NCBI GenBank assembly: GCA_009695275.1
Contig: SIBF01000006.1
Coordinates: 1-53,016, forward strand
Reading direction: 5' to 3'
Origin: Pedosphaera sp.
Lineage (GTDB): Bacteria; Verrucomicrobiota; Verrucomicrobiia; Limisphaerales; F1-12-MAGs170
Length of the DNA stretch: 53,016 bases
Below, piece by piece: positions 33,102 through 42,788 of the stretch (positions within the stretch are counted from its first letter, which is position 1; each line of letters opens with the position of its first letter). The notes below the pieces were generated by a model. The model saw only the letters and a program-made list of their open reading frames with translations, had not been told where the DNA came from and did not search any database. A program made the position numbers and the translations under genes.

Positions 33102-33754
33102 GGGGTTGGTTGAGTTGCGAGGCTTGTTTTCTTGGAGCCGACGCGGTGCTCAGTTCCGTTCAAGAGTCGTTGAATGTTTGCTTTGTGTTTGTAAATGGCC
33201 AACGCGCTGAGACAAGCGGTGACAACAATCATCCGAGAGCTGCCGCCCGTTAGCCAGACTCCAAAGGGCAATAGTATCGCCGCCACGATCGAGCCCAACG
33301 AGACGTATTTGGTGAGAGCGAACACCAGCAGCCAGGTGCCGAAAACGATCAAGAGCCCCCACGGCACTAATGCCAAAAGGACGCCGGCGGATGTCGCAAT
33401 TCCTTTTCCACCCTTGAACCCGAGCCAACAAGTATAGTTATGGCCGAGGATGGCGGCCACTCCCGCGATCAGAGAAAGGGTTTCTCCGAATTGGGGTGAA
33501 GAGGTTGCCTTCAGGAGTTGCACACTGAGTTCAACGATGAGCGTGCAGGCGAGGTATCCCTTCAAAGCGTCCGCGAACAAAACAAAAGATCCTGCGGGCT
33601 TGCCCAAAGTGCGGAAAACATTTGTCGCTCCGATATTTCCGCTGCCGACGCTGCGAACATCAATGCCTCGAGATTTGCCCACGAGATAGCCTGTCGGAAT
33701 CGAGCCGAGTAGATACGCGGCGATCGCGACGATTGCATAGAGGAGGCTTTCCAC
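33098..33754 (-). CDS. plsY: Acyl-phosphate:glycerol-3-phosphate acyltransferase
   Basis: 218 residues, GTG start, several membrane helices. PlsY motif 1, GSIPTGYLVGKSRGIDVRS then GSGNIGATNVFRTLGKPAG; motif 2, the glycerol-3-phosphate loop GHNYTCWLGFKGGKGIATSA; the third region ALTKYVSLGSIVAAILLP. It acylates glycerol 3-phosphate from acyl phosphate at the inner membrane, the first step of phospholipid synthesis, and uses the product of the coupled gpsA. No Shine-Dalgarno; a TAGATT hexamer ends 6 nt before the GTG, so the mRNA may be leaderless. Confidence 0.96.
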   Translation of the reverse strand: MESLLYAIVAIAAYLLGSIPTGYLVGKSRGIDVRSVGSGNIGATNVFRTLGKPAGSFVLFADALKGYLACTLIVELSVQLLKATSSPQFGETLSLIAGVAAILGHNYTCWLGFKGGKGIATSAGVLLALVPWGLLIVFGTWLLVFALTKYVSLGSIVAAILLPFGVWLTGGSSRMIVVTACLSALAIYKHKANIQRLLNGTEHRVGSKKTSLATQPTP

Positions 33755-33889
33755 GAAGGAAATCTAGGCAAACGATTGCCCCGGCAGCAAGTGGAAAGGC
33801 GCGTTTCGCAAAATCGAGCGGACTGACAGCCAATAACGGCGCGCCTGATTCGACGGTCGAATTCAGTCGCAGAGGCGCTCGCCGCTCAC

Positions 33890-33895
33890 TAAACT
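33890..33895 (+). promoter_or_regulatory. Candidate -10 (TAAACT) for a leaderless oxidoreductase transcript
   Basis: TAAACT ends 6 nt before the ATG at 33902, matching the TANNNT position of leaderless genes. No convincing -35 lies 17 bp upstream. The divergent plsY start has TAGATT (33761-33766, minus) at the same distance. Confidence 0.35.
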
Positions 33896-33901
33896 TTCGT
33901 C

Positions 33902-34969
33902 ATGTTAACGAAGGTCAAAGTGGGTGTCATTGGCGCGGGTTCGCTCGGCAAGGAACATGCCCGCATCTACGCCCAACTGGCATCTGGAGGTCATGTCGAA
34001 TTCATGGGGGTTTGCGACACCCTGCCAGACGCGGCTCGGAAAGTGGCTGAAAAATACCGCGTGCAGAGCTTCGCCTCGATCGCCGAAGCGTCCGCTGCGT
34101 GCAACGCGCTCAGCGTTGTCACGCCGACATCGACCCACTTCGACATCGCGAGGGTGTTGCTCAAAGAAGGCAAGCATCTCCTCGTGGAAAAGCCGATGAC
34201 CGACCACGCCGGGCAAGCCGCGGAGCTTGTCCAACTCGCGCAGGAACAAAAACTTATTTTGCAAATCGGACACGTCGAGCGATTCAATCCTGTTTTCCGA
34301 TATCTCGAATCCGTGGCTAAGGAGCCGCGCTTCATCGAAGCCCATCGCCTCTCTCCGTTTCCGGCCCGGAGCACCGATATCGGAGTGGTCCTGGACCTCA
34401 TGATCCATGATCTCGATGTGGTCTTGGCTTTCGTTAAAGCGCCTATCATCAGCGTGGATTCAGTCGGCATTCCCGTGCTGAGCAGCTCCGAAGATATTGC
34501 GAATGCTCGGCTCCGTTTTGCCAATGGCTGCGTCGCCAATCTGACAGCCAGCCGGGTGAGCCCCGAACGGATGCGAAAAATACGAGTGTTTAGCGGCGGG
34601 GCTTTCACCAGCTACGTCTCACTCGATTATCGAGCGCAAGAAGGATTCATTTACCGCATCGCCCGGGACGGCGAGGATGAATCATCCTTGCTTAAGAAAT
34701 TACTGGCGGCGCGGGACTCGACGATTGTCAGCGAGTTCGGTGGCAAGCGCATTGTTCGCGAGCCCGTTCCGTTGGAAAAGGACGAGCCGCTGAAGCTGGA
34801 GTTGCGGAGCTTCATCGATTGCGTGCATGCCCGGCAGGCACCGGTGGTCAGCGGCGAGTCGGGGAAGCGCGCCTTGGACTTGGCGTTGGAGATCACGCGG
34901 CAAATTCAAGCTGCCAATAGCGAGAGCACTGCAAAAGAACGCGAGAGAGTGATCGGCACCCTCGTTTAA
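33902..34969 (+). CDS. Gfo/Idh/MocA oxidoreductase linked to lipid A synthesis
   Basis: 355 residues. Rossmann site VGVIGAGSLGKEHARIY; family EKP motif in HLLVEKPMTDHAG; HVERFNPVFRYLE; C-terminal mixed sheet with DLMIHDLDVVLAFVK, where the His and Asp are probably catalytic. The family oxidises or reduces sugars and sugar nucleotides with NAD(P). It lies 60 bp before lpxB on the same strand. Oxidoreductases of this family inside lpx clusters include GnnA, which makes UDP-3-keto-GlcNAc for 2,3-diamino lipid A. GnnA needs the aminotransferase GnnB, not seen in this window, so GnnA identity is a proposal only. Confidence 0.85.
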   Translation: MLTKVKVGVIGAGSLGKEHARIYAQLASGGHVEFMGVCDTLPDAARKVAEKYRVQSFASIAEASAACNALSVVTPTSTHFDIARVLLKEGKHLLVEKPMTDHAGQAAELVQLAQEQKLILQIGHVERFNPVFRYLESVAKEPRFIEAHRLSPFPARSTDIGVVLDLMIHDLDVVLAFVKAPIISVDSVGIPVLSSSEDIANARLRFANGCVANLTASRVSPERMRKIRVFSGGAFTSYVSLDYRAQEGFIYRIARDGEDESSLLKKLLAARDSTIVSEFGGKRIVREPVPLEKDEPLKLELRSFIDCVHARQAPVVSGESGKRALDLALEITRQIQAANSESTAKERERVIGTLV

Positions 34970-35029
34970 TTGTTTGATCCGAGTGAATTCACTTCGACCA
35001 TGTTTGCGTCACCGATTTGACTTCTCCAA

Positions 35030-36223
35030 ATGACTGTCGAGCGTTTCATGTTCGTCGCGGGTGAAGCGAGCGGCGATGCCCTGGCGGCAGAACTCGTCAA
35101 AGCTCTTCGCGATGCGCCGGCTATCCTTGCCAGGCCGTTCCCGCCCGAGTTCTTCGGGACAGGCGGACCGCGGATGGCGGCGGTGGGTGTCGAGATGCTT
35201 TTCGACTTAACGCGACATGCGGTTTTCGGTCTCAGTGATGTGCTGCGCCACTACTTCAAATTCAGAGGCTTTTTTGAACGGCTCCTCCAACTGGCAGTCG
35301 AGCGTGAGCCCGAAGTCATTGTTCTGGTCGATTACGCCGGATTCAACCGTCGCTTTGCGAAAGCGATCAAGCGATACGTTCGCGCGCGGCCATATAGCTT
35401 TCACAATTGGAATCCCAAGATTGTTTATTACGTCTCACCCCAGGTCTGGGCCTCTCGCGGATCAAGAGCTTATCAAATCGCTCGGGATGTTGATCTTTTG
35501 CTCAGCATTTTTCCATTTGAGAAGGAATGGTACGCCGCCCGGGTACCGAAGTTACGCGTCGAGTTCGTCGGCCATCCGCTGATCGACCGCCATGTCGAAG
35601 CGAAGCGTGAATCGCGGAGTGCGGAGGTGCCGCTTTCAAATCCCGGCTCTTCCACTCTTCCCCTTTTGCTGCTTCTCCCCGGCAGCCGGAAACGGGAAGT
35701 GGAAGCCCATCTTCCCGTCATGATCGAGGCCTTGGAAAAGATCAGAGTTGAACGTCGGGTTCAGCCGCGGCTGATCTTGCCAAATGCGGAGATGGTAGAG
35801 CTAGCGATGACCAGGATGAAACCGGTTGCCGACTTGCAGGTGCAGACCAGCGGACTGGCGGAGTCTCTGTCCCAAGCCGGTTTGGCCATCGCCTCCTCGG
35901 GCACGGTCACCTTGGAATGCGCCTATTTCGGTGTGCCGAGTGTCGTGTTGTACAAGACCTCCTGGCTCACATTCTTGATCGCGAGGCAGATCATCCAAGT
36001 GAAATACATCGCCATGCCAAATCTTCTTGCGGGCCAAGAAATCTATCCTGAATTCATTCAGAGCCAGGCCACCCCAGACCGTATCGCCGGGGAAGCTCTG
36101 GATTTATTGAATAACAGCTCCCGGCAGCGCGTCATGAAAACGGAGTTGGCGAAGGCGATCGCTTCCTTGGGAGAGGCGGGTGCAAGCCAAAGGGCGGCCC
36201 AGGCAATATTGAATATTCTGTAA
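35030..36223 (+). CDS. lpxB: Lipid-A-disaccharide synthase
   Basis: 397 residues, GT19 fold. Motifs in order: FMFVAGEASGDALAAELVKAL, FFGTGGPRMAAVGVEMLFDL, AVFGLSDVLRHYFKFRG and IVLVDYAGFNRRFAKAIK. These are followed by KIVYYVSPQVWASRGSRAY, FPFEKEWYA, VEFVGHPLIDR, LLLPGSRKREVEAHLPVM and ASSGTVTLECAYFGVPSVVL. It joins UDP-2,3-diacylglucosamine and lipid X into the lipid A disaccharide at the inner membrane. Its presence shows that the organism makes lipopolysaccharide. The stop overlaps the start of the next gene (TAATG), although that gene is unrelated to lipid A. Confidence 0.96.
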   Translation: MTVERFMFVAGEASGDALAAELVKALRDAPAILARPFPPEFFGTGGPRMAAVGVEMLFDLTRHAVFGLSDVLRHYFKFRGFFERLLQLAVEREPEVIVLVDYAGFNRRFAKAIKRYVRARPYSFHNWNPKIVYYVSPQVWASRGSRAYQIARDVDLLLSIFPFEKEWYAARVPKLRVEFVGHPLIDRHVEAKRESRSAEVPLSNPGSSTLPLLLLLPGSRKREVEAHLPVMIEALEKIRVERRVQPRLILPNAEMVELAMTRMKPVADLQVQTSGLAESLSQAGLAIASSGTVTLECAYFGVPSVVLYKTSWLTFLIARQIIQVKYIAMPNLLAGQEIYPEFIQSQATPDRIAGEALDLLNNSSRQRVMKTELAKAIASLGEAGASQRAAQAILNIL

Positions 36224-39159
36224 TGGGTTTTCTTATCGTGAAAAGTGATCTGATATTCGAATTTCGGTGGTGGCGCGCAGCGCTGCTCGGCGCGTCCCTC
36301 TTTGCTTCACTCAGACCCTCGCCGGCGGCGGAGCTTGACCTTGCGGCGGTCGATTTCTTTGAAAAGAAGATTCGGCCGGTTCTCGTCGAGAACTGCTACA
36401 AATGCCATAGCGCGCAAAGTGAAAAAGTGAAAGGCGGTTTGCTCCTCGATACGCGCGAAGGGCTCCTGAAAGGTGGTGAAACTGGACCCGCTATTGTCCC
36501 TGGTGACACCGAAAAGAGCCTCCTCATTAAGGCGGTCCGGTACCACGACGAAAAGTTGCAGATGCCGCCGAAGGATAAAAAACTTTCCGCCGAACAGATT
36601 GCGAATTTGGAAATTTGGATAAAAATGGGGGCTCCCGATCCTCGCATCCACCGACCCTCGGCTCTCAGCTCTCAACTCTCAGCCAAATCTCACTGGGCCT
36701 TCCAGCCGATCACGCAACCGGGGGCCCTCAAGGTTAAGAACGGGCGGTGGATCCAAACGCCGATCGACACTTTCATCTTGGGTAAACTCGAAGCCAAAGG
36801 GATCGGCCCATCAGAGCCTGCCGATAAACGGACGCTTCTGAGACGTAGCAGCCTCGACATCACCGGGCTGCCACCAACACCCGAGGAAGCCGCGTCCTTC
36901 CTGGCCGATGGTTCACCGGACGCCTTTGCAAAGGTCGTCGAACGCATGCTCGCGTCTCCGGCCTACGGCGAGCGGTGGGGACGGCATTGGCTGGATGTCG
37001 CTCGGTACGCTGACACCAAGGGCTACGTCTTTGAAGAAGAACGGCGCTATCCGTATTCCTACACGTATCGCGATTACGTTATTCGCGCACTCAACGAGGA
37101 CCTCCCTTTCGACCAATTCATCATTCAACAAATCGCGGCCGATCTCTTGCCTTTGGGTGAAGACAAACGGCCTTTGGCAGCGCTCGGTTTTCTGACCCTG
37201 GGCCGCCGCTTCCTCAACAATCAAAGCGATATCATCGATGACCGCATCGACGTCGTGACTCGGGGCACGATGGGGCTGACGGTGTCTTGCGCCCGTTGTC
37301 ACGACCATAAGTACGACCCGATTCCAACCAAGGACTACTATTCGCTGTATGGCGTTTTTGCGAGTTCCTCCGAGCCGGCGGACAAGCCGTTGCTTGGGGT
37401 GAACTCACAACCGAGAGGTTATTCCGATTATCTGGCGGAACGAAAAAAACGCGAAGACGAGCTCAGCACATTTCGCGAGACCAAACAAGCCGAGGCGCTG
37501 AGCCAGCTTCGGCAGAGGTCCGGCGACTATCTGCTGTTGTCCTACGAGATGCATCAGTTGGGAGATGAGTCCAAAGGCGAAGCAATGGCGCGCGAACGCA
37601 AATTGCACCCTGGAACGGCGCAGCGGTGGATGGCGCTTCTGGATGCTTGCCGAAAGCAGCTGGGTCACTCCATCTTCGCTCCCTACTTTACGTTCGAGAA
37701 ACTGTCCACCAACGAGTTTGCCTCGAAAGCGACAGAGGTGATGCTCGGCTTTGTGGCCGGCAAGGGCGTCACCAATAAACTAAACTCCCTGGTCGCCCTG
37801 GCGCTGGCCGGAGACCCGCCGACTTCCATGAAAGACGTCACGGAACGGTACGGCAAGCTGTTGGCCGACGTTGATAAGCGCTGGCAGGAAACGTTGCAGG
37901 CGCATCGAAAAACAATAGGTCTGGACGCTCGATCCAAGCCTTTCGCACCCTTGACGTTCTCCGATCCAAGTCTGGAATCTATCCGCGAGCTTCTCTATGC
38001 CTCGGACTCTCCAGCGAATGTTCCGGAAGGTGAGATCATGCGGCTCTTCGACGTGCCTGCTGCTCAAAAAGTGCGTGCGCTCCGCCGAAAGGTAGAGGAG
38101 CTCGATGCCACACACCCAGGAGCGCCGCCGCGGGCGATGGCATTGCAGGATAACTCGAACCCGACGAATCCTCACGTCTTCGTTCGTGGCAATCCAAGCA
38201 ACCGTGGTCCTGAAGTTCCGCGCCAATTCCTCGAGGTATTATCGGGCGAAAAGCGACAGCCATTTCAAAAAGGAAGCGGTCGTCTCGAATTGGCCCAAGC
38301 GATCGCGAGCCGCGACAATCCGTTGACCGCTCGTGTGATCGTGAACAGAGTTTGGCTGCATTACTTCGGGGTAGGTTTGGTCCGCACACCGAGCGACTTC
38401 GGCATTCGCTCGGAACCGCCATCCCATCCGGAGCTCCTCGATTACCTTGCGTCGCGCTTCATGGAAGAGGGTTGGTCGCTCAAGAAACTGCATCGATGGA
38501 TTCTGCTATCGAGCGTCTATCAGCAAAGCAGCGATGGCAATGCCAAGAATGCTCAAGTGGACCCGAACAATCAGTTGCTTTGGAAAATGAACCGCCGCCG
38601 TTTGGATTTTGAAGCAATGAGGGATTCGCTTCTCGCGGTCGCGGGCAAGCTCGATCATGCAGCCGGCGGCCGAGCTGTCGAGATTACCACGGAACCGTTC
38701 ACCACTCGGCGAACGATTTACGGATTTATCGAACGTCAGAACTTGCCTGCCATATTCCGGACTTTCGATTTCGCCAGTCCCGACGCCACAAGCCCCCAAC
38801 GGTTTTACACCAGCGTGCCGCAACAGGCGCTATTCATGATCAACAGCCCGTTTGTCGTCGAGCAAGCGCGTGATTTCGCCCGACGACCCGAGCTTAGCTC
38901 AGGGAGTCGCGGTGAGGATCGGGTCAAAGCGCTCTATCAAGCCGCCTATCAGCGTGACCCCACATCGGACGAGATCGATCTGGGCCTCCGGTTCTTAAAG
39001 TCGCAGCAGGGTGCTGCCTCAAACGCAGCGACGCCGTCGGTCTCGCAGAATGGATCCAGGGATTTTGGTGGTCCAAAGGATATTCCAAAGCCGCTCACAC
39101 CCTGGGAGAGGTATGCCCAGGTGCTTCTCATGTCCAATGAGCTGGTGTTTGTGGATTAG
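36223..39159 (+). CDS. PSCyt1-DUF1549-DUF1553 cytochrome protein
   Basis: 978 residues. A signal peptide (ALLGASLFASLRPSPAAE) is followed by the PSCyt1 domain with haem motif CYKCH near residue 59 and LQMPPKDKKLSAEQIANLE. DUF1549 (PSCyt2) runs from about 170 to 390: PIDTFILGKLEAKGI, GLPPTPEEAASFLAD, YGERWGRHWLDVARYADT, and a second haem motif CARCHDHKYDPI. The C-terminal DUF1553 (PSD1) runs from about 690 to the end: LAQAIASRDNPLTARVIVNR, GVGLVRTPSDFGIRSEPPSH and GWSLKKLHRWILLSSVYQQS. Exported, periplasmic, function unproven. The usual DUF1501 partner gene is missing: the next gene is a peroxiredoxin 212 bp away. Confidence 0.9.
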   Translation: MGFLIVKSDLIFEFRWWRAALLGASLFASLRPSPAAELDLAAVDFFEKKIRPVLVENCYKCHSAQSEKVKGGLLLDTREGLLKGGETGPAIVPGDTEKSLLIKAVRYHDEKLQMPPKDKKLSAEQIANLEIWIKMGAPDPRIHRPSALSSQLSAKSHWAFQPITQPGALKVKNGRWIQTPIDTFILGKLEAKGIGPSEPADKRTLLRRSSLDITGLPPTPEEAASFLADGSPDAFAKVVERMLASPAYGERWGRHWLDVARYADTKGYVFEEERRYPYSYTYRDYVIRALNEDLPFDQFIIQQIAADLLPLGEDKRPLAALGFLTLGRRFLNNQSDIIDDRIDVVTRGTMGLTVSCARCHDHKYDPIPTKDYYSLYGVFASSSEPADKPLLGVNSQPRGYSDYLAERKKREDELSTFRETKQAEALSQLRQRSGDYLLLSYEMHQLGDESKGEAMARERKLHPGTAQRWMALLDACRKQLGHSIFAPYFTFEKLSTNEFASKATEVMLGFVAGKGVTNKLNSLVALALAGDPPTSMKDVTERYGKLLADVDKRWQETLQAHRKTIGLDARSKPFAPLTFSDPSLESIRELLYASDSPANVPEGEIMRLFDVPAAQKVRALRRKVEELDATHPGAPPRAMALQDNSNPTNPHVFVRGNPSNRGPEVPRQFLEVLSGEKRQPFQKGSGRLELAQAIASRDNPLTARVIVNRVWLHYFGVGLVRTPSDFGIRSEPPSHPELLDYLASRFMEEGWSLKKLHRWILLSSVYQQSSDGNAKNAQVDPNNQLLWKMNRRRLDFEAMRDSLLAVAGKLDHAAGGRAVEITTEPFTTRRTIYGFIERQNLPAIFRTFDFASPDATSPQRFYTSVPQQALFMINSPFVVEQARDFARRPELSSGSRGEDRVKALYQAAYQRDPTSDEIDLGLRFLKSQQGAASNAATPSVSQNGSRDFGGPKDIPKPLTPWERYAQVLLMSNELVFVD

Positions 39160-39300
39160 GTTTCCGCGGTTCCGCGTTGGAAGAGCTGATGAACCTTGGC
39201 GAAGCCGGCGACCCTGTCGCGAGAGACCAAACATGGCCCGCCGCTCGGGTGCCGCCGCCAAAGCAGCCCTGAGATTCCCGGTCTGAACCTTAATCGCAAT

Positions 39301-39329
39301 TTGACACTGAACGGCGAGAGAACTATAAA
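39301..39329 (+). promoter_or_regulatory. Near-consensus sigma-70 promoter of the peroxiredoxin gene
   Basis: TTGACA (39301-39306), a spacer of exactly 17 bp, and TATAAA (39324-39329). Predicted start near 39336 gives a leader of about 36 nt, AT-rich, ending at ATG 39372. This is the strongest promoter match in the window, implying steady high expression. Confidence 0.75.
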
Positions 39330-39371
39330 CGCAACCGCTAAAACAAAATTAAACCTTAACGAACACTAAAT

Positions 39372-39851
39372 ATGGCTATTCCAGTCGGCTCTAAAGCTCC
39401 TGATTTCACCCTCAAATCTAAGAACGCTTCCGGTCTTGCGGATGTGAAGCTCAGCAATAATTTCGGTAAGAAAAATACGGTGCTGCTCTTTTTTCCATTG
39501 GCCTTTACTGGTGTCTGCACCACTGAAATGTGCGACGTGACCGCTGGTCTTGCCCAGTATTCGAGCCTCAACGCCGACGTGATTGGCGTGAGTGTGGACA
39601 GCCCCTTTGCCCAAGAGGCTTGGGCCCAGAAGGAGAAAATCGGCATTACCCTGGCGAGCGACCTGAATAAGAAGACTGCGGAAGCGTACGGCACGTTGCT
39701 CGCAGATCTCGTCGGCTTGGGATCGGTCAGCGCCCGCGCCGCTTTCGTCATCGACAAGGACGGCGTCGTTCAATATAGCGAGCAAACTCCGACGCCCAAA
39801 GAACTGCCGAATCTTTCCGCCGTTAAGGAGACTCTCGCGAGATTGAAGTAG
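39372..39851 (+). CDS. Peroxiredoxin (AhpE/redoxin type)
   Basis: 159 residues, thioredoxin fold. [16 protein letters not shown] at the N-terminus; the peroxidatic centre [15 protein letters not shown] has Thr and Cys in the TxxC arrangement (Cys near residue 49), and a second Cys five residues on; [20 protein letters not shown] and [20 protein letters not shown] complete the fold. It reduces hydroperoxides in the cytoplasm using a thiol partner. The nearby second cysteine could act as resolving residue, but 1-Cys action is also possible. It has its own strong promoter and lies 61 bp before aconitase, an iron-sulfur enzyme sensitive to oxidation; co-transcription is plausible. Confidence 0.88.
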   Translation: MAIPVGSKAPDFTLKSKNASGLADVKLSNNFGKKNTVLLFFPLAFTGVCTTEMCDVTAGLAQYSSLNADVIGVSVDSPFAQEAWAQKEKIGITLASDLNKKTAEAYGTLLADLVGLGSVSARAAFVIDKDGVVQYSEQTPTPKELPNLSAVKETLARLK

Positions 39852-39912
39852 TTCAGTTGTTGATTTTTTCGGAATGCCGTCGATGCCACTAGAGGGCAGC
39901 GGCAATGACTCT

Positions 39913-42666
39913 ATGAACAAACGGCACAATCTCTTTGAGTCGCTGAAGCAGTTTGACATCGGCAACGGCAACAAGGGCCAACTCTATTCGCTCCCGGCTT
40001 TGGAAGCGGCTGGCGTTGGCCAGATTTCGCGGCTTCCGGTTTCGATTCGCGTCATTCTAGAAGCGGTGCTGCGGAATGTGGACGGCAAAAAAGTGACGGA
40101 GAAGAATGTCCGCGAACTCGCGCAGTGGAAACCGAATGCGGAACGTGTGGAAGAGATTCCGTTCATCGTGGCTCGGATTGTTTTGCAGGATTTTACGGGC
40201 GTGCCCCTCTTGGTGGACCTGGCGGCCATGCGATCTGCGGCGGCGCGACTCGGCCATGATGCGAAAATCATCGAGCCGCTTGTGCAGGTCGATCTGGTGG
40301 TGGACCATTCAGTTCAAGTGGATTTCTCGAATTCACCCGACGCGCTTCGGCTCAACATGGAGATGGAGTTCCAGCGCAACCAGGCTCGTTACCAGTTTTT
40401 GAAATGGGGGACGCAAGCCTTTCATAGTTTCAGCGTCGTTCCTCCTGGAATAGGCATTGTTCATCAGGTCAACCTCGAATACTTGGCGAAGGGGGTGTTG
40501 GAAAGGGAAGGTGTTTATTATCCCGACACCTTGGTCGGCACGGATTCCCACACGACGATGATCAATGGTCTTGGGATCGTCGGTTGGGGCGTGGGCGGAA
40601 TCGAGGCCGAGGCCGGAATGCTTGGCCAGCCCGTTTACTTTCTCACTCCCGATGTGGTGGGCGTGCATATGACGGGGGCACTGCGCGAGGGTGTCACGGC
40701 GACAGACTTGGCGCTGACGGTGACGCAGATGCTCCGCAAGGCGAAAGTTGTTGGCAAGTTTGTGGAATTTTTTGGCAGCGGCGCCGCGGCTTTGCCTGTG
40801 GTCGATCGAGGAACCGTTGCGAACATGGCACCCGAATACGGCGCCACGATGGGCTTCTTTCCCATTGATGAGGAATCTTGCCAGTACCTACTGGCGACAG
40901 GCCGGAGCGAAGAACACGTTTCGATCTTCCGGAATTATTTTCAAGCTCAAGGAATGTTTGGAGTGCCGAAGCTTGGTGACTGCGACTATTCGACCGTGGT
41001 CGAACTCAATCTTGCGGAAGTTCAACCGAGCGTCGCGGGCCCGAAGCGCCCCCAAGATCGGATACTCTTACCAGAGCTCAAAAAACAATTTTTGGATCTT
41101 CTGCAAAAACCGATTGTCCAGAGCGGCTACAACAAACCTGCTGCTGAGCTGAACAAACGCTTTGCCATACCTTTGACCGCCCATAGCGACGTGACAGACA
41201 CAGCGACCGGCGCTGGCGATCAAGCGGTAGCAGACTTGGGACACGGCGATGTGGTGATCGCAGCCATTACGTCCTGCACGAACACTTCAAATCCCACCGT
41301 GATGCTGGCAGCGGGACTCTTGGCTAAAAAGGCTATTGAAAAAGGTCTCGCGGTAAAGCCGACGGTCAAGACTTCGCTGGCTCCGGGATCACGCGTGGTG
41401 AGCGAATACCTTAAGAACAGCGGGCTGCAGCCGTTTCTCGACCGCTTGGGCTTTCACACTGTTGGCTATGGTTGCACCACGTGCATCGGCAATTCCGGCC
41501 CGCTCGATCCGAAGATCGAAGATGTGATTGTCACCCATGACTTGATCGCGGCGTCGGTCCTTTCTGGTAATCGCAATTTCGAAGCCCGCGTTCATCAGAA
41601 CGTCAAGGCCAACTTTCTAATGAGCCCTCCGCTCGTGGTGGCTTTTGCTTTGGCGGGAAGAGTCGATATTGACTTATCAAAGGAGCCGATTGGTCGAGGA
41701 CGCGCTGGAGAAGAGGTTTATCTGCGCGACATCTGGCCGAGTTTGAAGGAAATTCGCGATCTCATGCAATCTTCCTTCAACGCAGAAACCTTTCGAGCAA
41801 TGTACGGGAATTTTGGAGCGCAGAATCCGCTGTGGGATCAGATTCCCACCTCCACCGGGCATCTCTACGACTGGGATCGAGCCTCGACTTACATCCAAGA
41901 GCCGCCCTTTTTTGAACGCTTCTCGCTTCAAACCAAACCCATCATCGACATTCAAGAGGCGCGGGCGCTGGCCATCTTTGGCGATTCCGTGACGACCGAC
42001 CATATCAGTCCAGCGGGCGCAATCAAACCGACGTCGCCCTCCGGTCTTTATTTGCAAAAGATGGGTGTCCCGATTGCCGATTTCAACAGCTACGGCGCGC
42101 GCCGCGGCAATGACCGCGTCATGGTGAGAGGGACGTTTGCCAATGTGCGGATCAAAAACCTAATGGTCCCCGGCGTTGAAGGGGGCATCACGATCCACCA
42201 GCCCAGCGGAGAACGGTTGAGCATTTACGACGCCGCGATGAAATATCAGACGGCCAGAGTTCCTCTTGTTATCATCGCCGGGCAGGAGTATGGGACGGGC
42301 AGCTCGCGTGATTGGGCCGCCAAAGGCACCAGCTTGCTGGGGGTCCGCGCTGTGATCGCGCAAAGTTTTGAGCGGATACATCGTTCCAATCTCGTCGGCA
42401 TGGGCGTCCTGCCGCTCCAGTTCCAGGAAGGCAGCAACGCTCAGACGTACAAGCTCGACGGGACAGAAATCTACGACATCGTCGGATTAAGCTCGAACAT
42501 TAAGCCCCAGCAGAATCTTTCGCTCCGCGTGACGCGAACCAACGGCTTGGTTGAAGAAATTCCGGTGCGCTCCCGCATCGATACACCCATCGAAATCGAT
42601 TACTATCAACACGGCGGGATCCTGCCTTACGTTCTCCGCCAGTTGGTCGCTGCGCACCCGATCTGA
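39913..42666 (+). CDS. acnA: Aconitate hydratase A
   Basis: 917 residues from the ATG at 39913, whose N-terminus ([14 protein letters not shown]) aligns with other AcnA proteins; ATGs at 39874 and 39883 would add 13 or 10 residues. Motifs: [34 protein letters not shown], the iron-sulfur cysteines in [13 protein letters not shown] and [13 protein letters not shown], and the swivel domain with [36 protein letters not shown] and [20 protein letters not shown]. It interconverts citrate and isocitrate in the citric acid cycle through a 4Fe-4S cluster. Full length. It may be co-transcribed with the peroxiredoxin gene. Confidence 0.96.
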   Translation: MNKRHNLFESLKQFDIGNGNKGQLYSLPALEAAGVGQISRLPVSIRVILEAVLRNVDGKKVTEKNVRELAQWKPNAERVEEIPFIVARIVLQDFTGVPLLVDLAAMRSAAARLGHDAKIIEPLVQVDLVVDHSVQVDFSNSPDALRLNMEMEFQRNQARYQFLKWGTQAFHSFSVVPPGIGIVHQVNLEYLAKGVLEREGVYYPDTLVGTDSHTTMINGLGIVGWGVGGIEAEAGMLGQPVYFLTPDVVGVHMTGALREGVTATDLALTVTQMLRKAKVVGKFVEFFGSGAAALPVVDRGTVANMAPEYGATMGFFPIDEESCQYLLATGRSEEHVSIFRNYFQAQGMFGVPKLGDCDYSTVVELNLAEVQPSVAGPKRPQDRILLPELKKQFLDLLQKPIVQSGYNKPAAELNKRFAIPLTAHSDVTDTATGAGDQAVADLGHGDVVIAAITSCTNTSNPTVMLAAGLLAKKAIEKGLAVKPTVKTSLAPGSRVVSEYLKNSGLQPFLDRLGFHTVGYGCTTCIGNSGPLDPKIEDVIVTHDLIAASVLSGNRNFEARVHQNVKANFLMSPPLVVAFALAGRVDIDLSKEPIGRGRAGEEVYLRDIWPSLKEIRDLMQSSFNAETFRAMYGNFGAQNPLWDQIPTSTGHLYDWDRASTYIQEPPFFERFSLQTKPIIDIQEARALAIFGDSVTTDHISPAGAIKPTSPSGLYLQKMGVPIADFNSYGARRGNDRVMVRGTFANVRIKNLMVPGVEGGITIHQPSGERLSIYDAAMKYQTARVPLVIIAGQEYGTGSSRDWAAKGTSLLGVRAVIAQSFERIHRSNLVGMGVLPLQFQEGSNAQTYKLDGTEIYDIVGLSSNIKPQQNLSLRVTRTNGLVEEIPVRSRIDTPIEIDYYQHGGILPYVLRQLVAAHPI

Positions 42667-42748
42667 ATAGCGCCACGGAAATTCTCAATTTGGGCTTCGA
42701 ATCCCACTCGCGCCATGGGGCGCATTGCTGAAAGGGGCAATGCATTTC

Positions 42749-42766
42749 TTGCCGTTCGGCAATTTT
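42749..42766 (+). terminator. Weak possible terminator after aconitase
   Basis: A 5-bp stem TTGCC/GGCAA with a GTTC loop is followed by four T. A second small hairpin (GCATTGC with GCAATGC, 42722-42743) sits just upstream. Both are short, so termination here is uncertain. Confidence 0.25.
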
Positions 42767-42788
42767 CAGGCAAGGCTCTTTCAACTCT

